A program made the translations under genes and the position numbers. The notes beneath the pieces were generated by a model. It did not search any database and was not told where the DNA came from. It saw only the letters and a list, made by a program, of their open reading frames with translations. From Aristolochia californica (Eukaryota > Streptophyta > Magnoliopsida > Piperales > Aristolochiaceae): DNA of 64,000 bases. This document shows, in pieces, positions 44,101 through 53,393 of this stretch. The stretch lies in contig JARWKL010000004.1 of NCBI GenBank assembly GCA_029961685.1, forward strand, positions 28,525,610 to 28,589,609, in the 5' to 3' direction. How positions within the stretch are numbered: the first letter of the stretch is position 1; each line of letters opens with the position of its first letter.

Positions 44101-46479
44101 AATAAATTTTCTTTACTTACATTTGTTATTGGATTAAATTTTTTCGATACATAAACTCTAAAATTTTCATTTTGTTGTGATCTATTTGCATTTTATCTCT
44201 TTTTTTTGTTTACGAGATGAAGGAAAAGTAATAACTCAAGTTTTGATTTAAGTAAAGAAAATACTCATCTAAAATGGAAATGCAAGACACTCGAATGTAG
44301 GGAGTGATTATTCCAAAAAAGTATCTGTAATTTTTAGGGATTGTAAACTCTTTTTAGTTTTTATCTATCCAGTTTTGTAATCGTTGGGAAAAGGGGGAGG
44401 TGGGGGATTTTTAACCGAGTGTTGACTCCTAATCCATAGGTCATTCCTTAACAAAATATAGCCTATTACACATGATAAATCACTTTACAATCATCTATGA
44501 TCGTTAGGTCAACCTTTTGTAAAGGTGCAAAATAATATCTTGTTTGACACGGGTAGTTATCCCACCGCACGTTCACTTGAGAATTTAATGTTATTCTCTT
44601 GAAATGGTTTGGATCCATAGGTCATTTCCATCTTTAACATGTTTCTAGCATGCATTTCCAATTTTTAAAACATGTGTAGAAAAATCTCTTTCTTATAAAA
44701 TTCCAAGCTATTAGGGTTGAACTAGTGAAATTTCCAAAACTATGATAAAAAAAACTTTTGTGTTCATTTGTGGTGCATCAATAAATTTTATTTACATACA
44801 TTTGTCATTGCTTTAAATTTATTCCATACATAAACTCTAAAATATTCACTTTGTTGTGATCTATTTACATTTTATCTCTATTTTTTGTTTACAAGATGAT
44901 GGGAAAGTGAAAACTCAAGTTTTGATTTAAGAAAAAAAAGTACATATCTAAAATGAAAATACACAACACACAAATGTAGAGAGTGATAATTCGAAAAAGT
45001 GTCAGTAATTTTTAGGGATTGTAAACTCTTTTTTGTTCCTATATTGGGTTTTGCAATCGTCGGGAAAAGGGGGAGGCGGGGGATTTTTAACCGAGTGTTG
45101 ACTCCCAATCCATAAGTCACTCCTTACAAAAATAAAGCCTGTGACGTATGATAAATCACTTTACAATCATCTATGAATGTTAGGTCAACTTTTTGTAAAT
45201 CTGCAAAATAATGGTTTGTTTGACTAGGGTAAATATCCCACTGCACGTTCACTTGTGAATTTAATGTTATTCTCTTTAAAAGGTTTGGATCCATAGGTTA
45301 TTTCCATCTTTAACATGTTTCTAGCATGCATTTCCAATTTTTAAAACATGTGTAGAAAAATCTCTTTCTTATAAAATTCCAAGCTATTAGGGTGGAACTA
45401 GTGGAATTTCCAAAACTATGATAACAAAACTTTTTTGTTAATTTGTGGTGCATCAATAAATTTTCTTTACTTACATTTGTTATTGCTTTAAATTTATTCC
45501 ATACATGAACTCTAAAATATTCCTTTTTTTGTGATCTATTTACCTTTTATCTCTGTTTATTGTTTACGAGATGAAGGGAAAGTGAAAACTCAAGTTTTGA
45601 TTTAAGAAAAAAAGTACACATCTAAAATGGAAATACACAACACACAAATGTAGAGAGTGATAATTCGAAAAAGTGTCAGTAATTTTTAGAGATTGTAAAC
45701 TCTTTTTAGTTCCTATATTGGGTTTTGCAATCGTCGGGAAAAGGGGGAGGTGGGGGATTTTTAACCGAGTGTTGACTCCCAATCCATAAGTCATTCCTTA
45801 CAAAAATAAAGCCTGTGACGCATGATAAATCACTTTACAATCATCTATGAATGTTAGGTCAACTTTTTGTAAATCTGCAAAATAATGACTTGTTTGACTC
45901 GGCAAATATCCCACCGCACGTTCACTTGTGAATTTAATGTTATTCTCTTTAAAAGGTTTGGATCCATAGGTCATTTGCATCTTTAACATGTTTCAAGCAT
46001 GCATATCCATTTTTTAAAACATGTGTAGAAAAATATCTTGCTTATAAAATTCCAAGCTATTAGGGTATAACTGGAGGAATTTCCCTAAATTGGATAACAA
46101 AAATTTTGGGAACATTAGTGGTGTGTGAATAAATTTTATTTACTTAAATTTTATATTGCTTTAAATTTTTTCATTTCCTAAACTCTAAAATTTTCTTTTT
46201 TTTGTGATCTATTTGCCTTTTTCTGTTTTTTTTTTTTTTTTTTTTTGGTAACGAGATGAAGGGAAAGTGAACACTCAAGTTTTTATTTAAGAAAAAAAAG
46301 TACACCACTAAAATGGAAATTCACAATGCACAATTGTAGAGAGTGATAATTCCAAAAAGATATTGTAATTTTTAAGGATTGTAAACTTATTTTTGTTTTA
46401 ATATATCTGGTTTTGCAATCGAAGGGAAATGGGAGAGGAAGGGGATTTTTAACCGAGTGTTGACTCCCAATCCATAAGT
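41138..46479 (-). repeat. Higher-order unit 3 of the reverse arm (8 monomers, 5342 bp)
   Basis: The unit runs between the third and fourth copies of the CATTCCTAAC marker (41138 and 46480). Further pairs keep the 5342-bp spacing. The variant AAGCTTTAGGG lies at 41401 and 46743. The short monomer with the ~80-bp deletion (ACTTTTGTTTTCATTTTCAT) lies near 42800 and 48140. The variant GTTTATTCTCAATCCATGAA lies near 43068 and 48411. Compared with unit 2, two monomers fewer separate the markers. Confidence 0.7.
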
Positions 46480-48700
46480 CATTCCTAACAAAAATATAGC
46501 CCGTTATACTTGATAAATCACTTTATAATCATCTATGATCGTTTGGTCAGCTTTTTGTAACTGGGCAAAATAATGGCTTGTTTGACTCGTGTAAATAATC
46601 CACCGCACCTTCACTTGAGAATTTAATGTTATTCTCTATAAAAGGTTTGGATCCATAGGTCATTTGCATCTTTAACATGTTTCAAGCATGCATTTCCAAT
46701 TTTGAAAACATGTGTAGAAAAATCTCTTTCTTATAAAATTCGAAGCTTTAGGGTTGAAGTAGTGGAATGTCCAAAACTTGGATAACAAAACATTTGTGTT
46801 CATTTGTGGTGTCTGAATAAATTTTCTTTACTTACATTTTTTATTGCTTTAAATTTTTTCCATACATGAACTCTAAAATTTTCACTTTGTTGTGATCTGT
46901 TTGCCTTTTGTCTCTTTTTTTGTTTACGAGATAAAGGGAAAGTGAACACTCAAGTTTGGATTTAAGAAAAAAAGTACACATCTTAAATGGAAATGCACAA
47001 TGCACAAATGTAGAGAGTGATAATTCCAAAAAGTGTCTGTAATTTTTATGGATTGTAAACACTTTTTAGTTTTAATATATCAGGTTTTGCAATCGAAGGA
47101 AAAAGGGAGAGGAGGGGGATTTTTAACCGAGTGTTGACTCCCAATCCATAAGTCATTCCTTACAAAAATATAGCCCGTGACGCAAGATAAATCACTTTAC
47201 AATCATCTATGATCGTTTGGTCATCTTTTTTAAATGGGCAAAATAATGGCTAGCTTGACACGGGTAAATATCCCACCGCACGTTCACTTGAGAATTTAAT
47301 GTTATTCACTTTAAAAGGTTTGGATCCATAGGTCATTTTCATCTTTAAAATGTTTCCAGCATGCATTTCCATTTTTTAAAATATGTGTAGAAAAATCTCT
47401 TTCTTATAAAATTCCAAGCTATTAGGGTTGAACTAGTGGAATTTCCAAGATTTGGATAACTAAACTTTTGTGTTAATTTGTGGTGTGTGAATAAATTTTT
47501 TTACTTACATATGTTATTGCTTTAAATTTTTTCCATACATAAAGTCTAAAATTTTCATTTTGTTGTGATATATTTGTTTTTTGTCTCTTTTTTTATTTTT
47601 ACGAGGTTTAGGGAAAGTGAAAATTCAAGTTTTGAGTTAAGAAAAAAAGTACACATCTAAAATGGAAATGCACAATGCACAAATGTAGAGAGTGATAATT
47701 CCAAAAAGTGTCTGTACATTTTATGAATTTTAAATGCTTTTTTAGTTTTTATATATCACTGTTTTGCAATCGTCGGGAAAAGGGGGAGGCAGGGTATTTT
47801 TAACAGAGTGTTGACTCCCAATCCATGACTCATTCCTCACAAAAATATAGCTAGTTACGCATTATAAATCACTTTACAATCATCTATGATCGTTTGGTCT
47901 TCTTTTTGTAAATGGGGAAAATAATGGCTTGTTTGACTCAGGTAAATATCCCACCGCACGTTCACTTGAGAATTTAATATTATCCTCTTTAAAAGGTTTA
48001 GATCCATAGGTCATTTGCATCTTTAAACTGTTCCAAGCATGCATTTCCAAATTTTAAAACATGTGTAGAAAAATCTCATTCTTTTAAAATTTGAAGCTAA
48101 TAGGGTTGAACAAGTGGAATTTCCAAAACTTGGATAACAAAACTTTTGTTTTCATTTTCATTTTGTTGTGATCTGTTTGCCTTTTATCTCTTTTTTTGTA
48201 TACAAGATAAAGGGAAAGTGAACATTCATATTTTGATTTAAGAAAAAAAAGTGCACTTCTTAAAAGGAAATGCACATTGCACAAATGTAGAGAGTGATAA
48301 TTCCAAAAAGTGTCTGTAATTTTTAGGGATTGTAAAGTCTTTTTTGCTTTTATATATCTGGTTTTGCAATCGTCGGGAAAAAGGGGAGACAGGGGATTTT
48401 TAACCACGTGTTTATTCTCAATCCATGAATCATTCCTTACAAAAATATAGCCCATTAAGCATGATAAATCACTTTACAATCATCTATGATCGTTAGGTCA
48501 GCTTTTTGTCAATGGGCAAAATAATGACTTGTTTGACTCGGGTAAATATTCCACCGCACGTTCACTTGAGAATTTAATGTTATTCTCTTTAAAAGATTTG
48601 GATCAATAGGTCATTTGCATCTTTAACATGTTTCAAGCATGCATTTTCGTTTTTCAAAACAAGTGTAGAAAAATCTCTTTCTTATAAAATTCCAACCTAT
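46480..48700 (-). repeat. Partial fourth higher-order unit of the reverse arm
   Basis: From the CATTCCTAAC marker at 46480 to about 48.5 kb the monomers follow the order of unit 3 at a constant 5342-bp offset. Beyond that the register is lost. A variant series with TTTCGCAATCG, GGCGGTGAATTG and TTTACGACATAAAGGG then appears near 48.87-49.1 kb and again near 50.19-50.4 kb, about 1320 bp later. That is a separate two-monomer repeat. The right end is approximate. Confidence 0.55.
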
Positions 48701-51700
48701 TAGGGTTGAACTAGTGGAATTTCAAAAATTTGGATAATAAAACTTTTGTGCTCATTTGTGGTGTTTGAATAAATTTTCTTTAACTACATATGTTATTGCT
48801 TTAAATTTTTTCCATACATAAAGTTTAAAATTTTCATTTTGTTGTGATCTGTTTGCCTTTTATCTCTTGTTTTGTTTACGACATAAAGGGGAAGTGAACA
48901 CTCAAGTTTTTATTTAGGAAAAAAAATTACACATCTTAAATGGAAATGCACATTCCACAAATCTAGAGAGTGATAATTCCAAAAAGTTTCTGTAATTTTT
49001 TGGGATAGTAAACTCTTTTTAGTTTTTATATATCTAGTTTCGCAATCGCTGGGAAAAGGGGGAGGCGGTGAATTGTTAACCGAGTGTTTATTCTCAATCC
49101 ATGAATCATTTCTTACAAAAATATAGACTGTTACGCATGATAAATCATTTTACAATCATCTATGATCATCAGGTCAGCTTTTTGTAAATGGGCAAAATAA
49201 TGGCTTGTTTGACTCGAGTAAATATCCCACCACATGTTCACTTAAGAATTTAATGTTATTCTCCATAAAAAGTTTGGATCCATAGGTCATTTGCATCTTT
49301 AAAAAGTTTCAAACATGCCTATCCATTTTTTAAAACATGTGCAGAAAAATCTCTTTCTTATAAAATTCCAAGCTATTAGGGTTGAACTAGAGGAATTTCC
49401 CAAACTTGGATAAAAAAGCTTTTGTGTTCATTAGTGGTGTGTGAATAAATTTTCCTTACTTACATTATTTATTGCTTTAAATTTTTTCCATACCTAAGCT
49501 CTAAAATTTTCTGTTTGTTTACGAGATGAAAGCAAAGTGAAAACTCAAGTTTTGACTTAAGAAAAAAAAAGTACACATCCAAAATGGAAATTCACAATAC
49601 ACAAATGTAGAGAGTGATAGTTCCAAAAAGTGTTTGTAATTTTTAGGGAATGTAAGCTCTTTCTAGTTTTTATATATCAGGTTTTGCAATCGTCGGGAAA
49701 AGGGGGAGGCGGGGGATTTTTAACCGAGTGTTGACTCCGAATCCATAAGTCTTTCCTTAAAAAAATATAGCCCGTTACGCATGATAAATCACTTTACAAT
49801 CATCTATGATCGGTAGGTCAGTTTTTTGTATATGGGCAAAATAAGGGCTAGTTTGACTCGGGTAAATATCCCACCACAAGTTCACTTGAGAATTTAATGT
49901 TATTTTCATTAAAACGTTTGGATCCATAGGTCATTTGCATCTTTAACATGTTTCAAGCATGCATTTCCAATTTTTAAAATTCGTGTAGAAAAATCTCTTT
50001 CTTATAAAATTCCAAGCTATTAGGGTTGGACTAGTGGAATTTCCCAAACTAGGATAACAAAACTTTTGTGTTCATTTGTGGTGTGTGAATAAATTTTTTT
50101 TACTAACATTTGTTATTGATTTAAATGTTTTCTATACATAAACTCTAAAATTTTCATTTTGTTGCGATCTGTTTGCCTTTTATCTCTTGTTTTGTTTACG
50201 ACATAAAGGGAAAGTGAACACTCAAGTTTTTATTTAGGAAAAAAAATTTACACATCTTAAATGGAAATGCACATTGCACAAATCTAGAGAGTGATAATTC
50301 CAAAAAGTTTCTGCAATTTTTTGGGATAGTAAACTCTTTTTAGTTTTTATATATCTGGTTTCGCAATCGTCGGGAAAAGGAGGAGGCGGTGAATTGTTAA
50401 CCGAGTGTTTATTCTCAATCCATGAGTCATTCCTTACAAAAATATAGACCGTTACGCATGATAAATCACTTTACAATCATCTACGATCATCAGGTCAGCT
50501 TTTTGTCAATGGGCAAATTAATGGCTTGTTCGACTTGGGTAAATATCTCATCGCACGTTTACATGAGAATTTAATGTTATTCTCTTTGAAAGGTTTGGAT
50601 CCATAGGTCATTTGCATCTTTAACATGTTTCAAGCATGCATTTTCGTTTTTTAAAACATGTGTAGAAAAATCTCTTTCTTATAAAATTCCAAACAATTAG
50701 GGTTGAACTAGTGGAATTTCCCAAATTTGGACAAGAAAACTTTTGTGTTCATTTGTGGAGTGTGAAGAAATTTTCTTTACTTACATATTTTATTGCTTTA
50801 AATTGTTTCCAAACATAAACTCAAAAATTTTTATTTTGTTGTAATCTATTTGCCTTTTATCTCTTTTTTTGTTTAGGAGATGAAGGGAAAGTGAAAATTC
50901 AAGTTTTGATTTAAGAAAAAAAGTACACATCTAAAATAGAAATGCGAAATGCACAAATGTAGAGAGTGATAATTCCAAAAAGTGCTTGTAATTTTTAGGG
51001 ATTGTATACTCTTTTTTAGTTTTTATATATTTGGTTTTGCAATCGTCGGGAAAAGGGGGAGGCTGGGGATTTTTAACCGAGTGTTGAATCCCAATTGATA
51101 AGACATTCCTTACAAAAATATTACTCGTTGCGCATGATAAATCACTTTTCAATCATCTATGATCGTTAGGCAACTTTTTGTAAATCGGCAAAATAATGGC
51201 TAGTTCGACTCAGGTAAATATCCCAGCGCACGTTCACTTGAGAATTTAATGTTATTTTCTTTAAAAGGTTGGGATCCATATGTCATTTGCATCTTTAACA
51301 TGTTTCAAGCATGCATTTCCATTTTTTAAAACATGTGTAGAAAAATCTCTTTCTTATTAAATTCCCAGCTATTAGGGTTGAACAAGTGGAATTTCCCAAA
51401 TTTGGATAACAAAAATTTTGTGTTCATTTGTGGTGTGTGAATAAATTTTCTTTACTTACATATGTTATTGCTTTAAATTTTTTGCATACATAAACTCTAA
51501 AATTTTCATTTTGTTTTGATCTATTTGTCCTTTATTTCTTTTTTTGTTTACGTGATGAAAGGAAAGATAAAATTCAGGTTTTGATTTAAGAAAAAAAGTT
51601 CAAATCTAAAATGGAAATGCATAATGCACAAATGTAGAGAGTGATAATTTCAAAAAGTGTATGTAATTAGTAGGGATTGTAAACTCTTTTTTAGTTTTTA

Positions 51701-51822
51701 TATATCAGGTTTTGCAATCGTTGGGAAAAGGGGGAGGTGAGGGATTTTTATCCGTGTGTTGACTCCCAATCCATAAGTCATTCCTTACAGAAATATAGCC
51801 CGTTATGCATGATAAATCACTT

Positions 51823-51980
51823 GATCCATGGCAAGGGAAGAACCTAACAGATTCACGCCTTCCATCACGGCATGCTAAAATTTCTGTGCATATTTCTACC
51901 AATGCTAAAAATGTTGCACTTATTTCTCCCAATTGATTGAGTATGGCCAGACATTTTTCTCGGGATGAAGAATCACTCAT
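51823..51980 (-). pseudogene. N-terminal fragment of a retroelement gag-like ORF (truncated)
   Basis: The ORF starts at the ATG whose complement ends at 51980, just 9 nt past the primer-binding site in minus-strand reading, where a plant retroelement gag would begin. The first residues are MSDSSSREKCLAILNQL, and about 52 retroelement codons can be read, ending near FFPCHG. The frame then continues by chance into reversed satellite A for another ~39 codons (to 51705), which are unrelated to any protein. No zinc knuckle or other domain is reached. Assignment to gag rests on position alone. It cannot encode a functional product as it stands. Confidence 0.5.
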
Positions 51981-51989
51981 TGTGTTCCT

Positions 51990-52001
51990 GCTCTGATATC
52001 A
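51990..52001 (-). promoter_or_regulatory. Primer-binding site, initiator-Met tRNA type
   Basis: The minus strand reads TGATATCAGAGC. It differs by one base from TGGTATCAGAGC, the sequence complementary to the 3' end of plant initiator-Met tRNA that many LTR retrotransposons use to prime minus-strand DNA synthesis. It lies two bases inside the proposed LTR end (52004), the usual spacing. Confidence 0.8.
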
Positions 52002-52303
52002 AATGTTAAGCACCTAGCCAATACTTACCAAAAGACCGATCTACTTGGTAGCAGAAAGCCAAGTACCTAACCCCAGGATCATAACAATACTCCCACCATT
52101 ATGAGCCAACATCCTCAGTGGCCCACTCTAGCAACACTGGTCCGACCCACTTTTTGAGCCTACCAGTAATTTTAATCTGGTATCTAGGTCGCCCCCTCTG
52201 GGATTCCAACTTGCAACAACTGTATATCTCTAATACGAAGTTGTTATGGTCCCTTGCTTTGGTAACTCGGTGTCGGATTGGTGAATCCAAAGTTGTAAGA
52301 GAG

Positions 52304-52605
52304 TTGCTGCTCTCGATTGGAAGGAAAAGAGCTTCCTTTTTGCAGGTATGCTGCTATTCTTGGTAAGAGGTTGGGAAGCCCTTGCTGCTCTCGGACAGGA
52401 GGGGAATGGCCCCTTGCTGCTCACGACTGAGAGGGTTAGGACCCTTCCAGCTGCTGTCCGGGTTAGGGGCTAAAAAGACTCTAACTTGGGCGGTCCACGG
52501 ATGAGAGGTTAAGAGTCCCTAACCTTGCTGCTCTCTAGTTTAGTGGTTGAAGAACCTCTAGCCTTTGCTGCTCTCGGTATAGTGGCTGGAAAACCTCTAT
52601 CTTGG
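52304..52605. repeat. Degenerate minisatellite inside the LTR (about seven units)
   Basis: A motif beginning TTGCTGCTCTCG, usually followed by a G-rich part and then AAGNCCTCTANC-like sequence, recurs at 52304, 52348 (ATGCTGCT), 52382, 52414, 52449 (AGCTGCTGTCC), 52525 and 52565. Unit spacing varies from about 32 to 76 bp. The units are diverged, so this is an old expansion. No equivalent run is visible in the LTR-like fragment at 63640-64000. Confidence 0.7.
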
Positions 52606-53021
52606 CTCAAAAAGAGAGAGGGAGAGAGATCCACTCTTGCTTTTGTGCACTGATTAGAGGCTAAAGGCCTCTTGTTGAGCTCGGAAAAGAGGAAGAAATC
52701 TCTCCTTGTTTTTGGTGAAGAGGAAGGTAAAACAAAAAATCAAAGAGTGAAGAAAGAAATTCGTATTCAAGAGGGAACTTGATTCTAGAGCTCGTCAAGG
52801 AGAACTCTGAACCCTGTTTAACCTAATTCAAGACTTGCCTTTTCTCATTCTCCTTCGCCTCTAAGTAGGGTTGAAGGCAACGTAGTTTTAGGGTTTAATT
52901 TTAAAATTCTGCCCCTATGGCATTTTAACTTAAATAATGCATAAAAACGAATTTAAAACAATATGGAAATAAAGCAATTAACTCAGTGACTCAATGAGCC
53001 TCCTTTGGATGACTCAGTTAG

Positions 53022-53142
53022 TGTTAAAAAGGATAGTCCCACATACATTAGTGAGTATAAAGATCTTGCATTTATTAGTTGACAGAAGAGGTTTCCTAAG
53101 TGTCTAGTCATTTTGGGATAGGGCCTTCGATCCAATTTAACA
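53022..53142 (+). repeat. TRIM 5' LTR (121 bp)
   Basis: It begins TGTTAAAAAGGATAGTCCC and ends TCCAATTTAACA. It aligns without gaps to 53251-53371 at an offset of 229 bp. About six substitutions give roughly 95% identity. Confidence 0.92.
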
Positions 53143-53154
53143 TGGTATTAGAGG
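53143..53154 (+). promoter_or_regulatory. TRIM primer-binding site
   Basis: TGGTATTAGAGG directly follows the 5' LTR. It matches the initiator-Met tRNA-type TGGTATCAGAGC at 10 of 12 positions. Confidence 0.8.
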
Positions 53155-53177
53155 AAGGTTCTCATATGTGGGCATCC

Positions 53178-53246
53178 ACCCAAATTATCCACGTGCCGCC
53201 ACATGAGGGCCTCTACCCAAACTATCCATGTGCCTACACGTGAGGG
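53178..53246 (+). repeat. Internal direct repeat of the TRIM
   Basis: Two 32-bp copies beginning ACCCAAATTATCC (53178-53209) and ACCCAAACTATCC (53215-53246) each end in GTGAGGG or ATGAGGG. They make up most of the 108-bp interior. Confidence 0.8.
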
Positions 53247-53250
53247 GGAG
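53241..53250 (+). promoter_or_regulatory. TRIM polypurine tract
   Basis: TGAGGGGGAG lies directly upstream of the second LTR, the position and composition expected for the plus-strand priming tract. Confidence 0.75.
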
Positions 53251-53371
53251 AGTTCAAAAGGATAGTCCCACATACATTAGTGAGTATAAAGATCTTGCAT
53301 TTATTAGTTGGCAGAAGATGTTTCCTAAGTGGCTAGTCATTTTGGGATAGGGCCTTCAATCCAATTTAACA
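53251..53371 (+). repeat. TRIM 3' LTR (121 bp)
   Basis: This is the second terminal repeat, starting AGTTCAAAAGG where the first has TGTTAAAAAGG, so its terminal T has been lost by substitution. It ends TCCAATTTAACA and is followed at once by the GTTAG duplication. Confidence 0.92.
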
Positions 53372-53393
53372 GTTAGCTATTGAGTCCTCAACA

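Larger units (their letters stand above)
17143..51822 (-). repeat. Satellite A, reverse-oriented tandem array (~669-bp monomer, 52 units)
   Basis: This is the same monomer as the left arm, read on the minus strand. The GC-rich block now appears as G3-A4-G5-A-G2-C-G5 on the plus strand, near 17605, 18265, 18945, 19620, 20290, 20940 and so on to 51055 and 51735. I count 52 monomer positions including two damaged ones at 17605 and 32470, with a mean spacing of about 669 bp. Conserved landmarks include GGTTTGGATCCATAGGTCAT, CTATTAGGGTTGAACTAGTG, TTTGTGGTGTGTGAATAAAT and GTGTTGACTCCCAATCCATA. The array ends mid-monomer at 51822 (GATAAATCACTT), where retroelement sequence begins. Long T or A tracts occur in some monomers (for example near 39540 and 46230). 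ORFs of 60-123 codons occur in the array, most of them on the minus strand, but they are shifted copies of the same satellite peptide and I regard none as a gene. Confidence 0.95.
53017..53376 (+). mobile_element. TRIM-like miniature LTR retroelement with 5-bp target-site duplication
   Basis: The element spans 53022-53371 (350 bp) and is flanked by identical GTTAG copies at 53017-53021 and 53372-53376. Two 121-bp direct repeats (53022-53142 and 53251-53371) form its LTRs and differ at about six positions. The 5' LTR begins TGTTAAAAAGG and both end AATTTAACA. A primer-binding-like sequence follows the first LTR and a purine tract precedes the second. The 108-bp interior has no coding capacity, as expected for terminal-repeat retrotransposons in miniature, which depend on enzymes from other elements. 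It is inserted in the LTR of the larger element and is therefore younger than it. Confidence 0.92.
51823..53393 (-). mobile_element. Truncated LTR retrotransposon (LTR, PBS and start of gag-like ORF), minus strand
   Basis: Read on the minus strand, the order is LTR (53393 to 52004), a two-base spacer, a primer-binding site (52001-51990), then a leader and an ATG-initiated ORF from 51980. The internal region stops at 51823, where satellite A begins. No protease, reverse transcriptase, integrase or second LTR is present. The LTR's left edge on the plus strand is TGTTAAGCACC and its right edge is CCTCAACA, giving TG...CA termini. GC content and codon-like structure differ sharply from both flanking satellites. 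The element sits exactly between satellites A and B. Superfamily (Copia or Gypsy) cannot be assigned because the pol region is missing. Confidence 0.75.
52004..53393 (-). mobile_element. Long terminal repeat of the truncated retrotransposon (interrupted by a TRIM)
   Basis: The left limit, TGTTAAGCACC at 52004, is set by its position two bases from the primer-binding site. The right limit at 53393 (CCTCAACA) is where satellite B sequence begins (TTTTCTTGATGAAAATTC). The total length is 1390 bp, or about 1035 bp after removing the 350-bp TRIM and its 5-bp duplication. The LTR contains a minisatellite at 52304-52605 and a purine-rich tract near 52607-52630. Its right-hand part (about 52780-52960) resembles 63820-64000. 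ORFs of 60-80 codons on both strands overlap here without domains. With no partner LTR in the window, the right limit is less certain than the left. Confidence 0.65.

Noticed and set aside
48084..48455. 123-codon minus-strand ORF, the longest in the window, and similar ones at 24726-25067, 22715-22957 and 44878-45120
   Set aside because: These all encode variants of one satellite A read-through peptide and differ by frameshifts and stops from monomer to monomer. There is no domain, no codon bias and no conserved frame; monomer lengths are not consistently multiples of three.
1..51822. Possible CRISPR array because of regular repeats
   Set aside because: The repeats are whole ~670-bp monomers with no short repeat/unique spacer alternation, in a clearly eukaryotic, AT-rich satellite context.
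1..51822. True interstitial telomeric repeat tract
   Set aside because: Only one octamer occurs per ~670 bp. There is no tandem TTTAGGG run anywhere in the window.
52099..52424. Three ORFs of 63-82 codons in the LTR (both strands)
   Set aside because: They lie in a non-coding LTR, overlap each other on opposite strands, and have no recognisable motif or homologous start.
53022..53371. TRIM as a Cassandra-type element with 5S rRNA-like LTR promoter
   Set aside because: The 121-bp LTRs show no recognisable 5S internal control boxes and are shorter than typical Cassandra LTRs.
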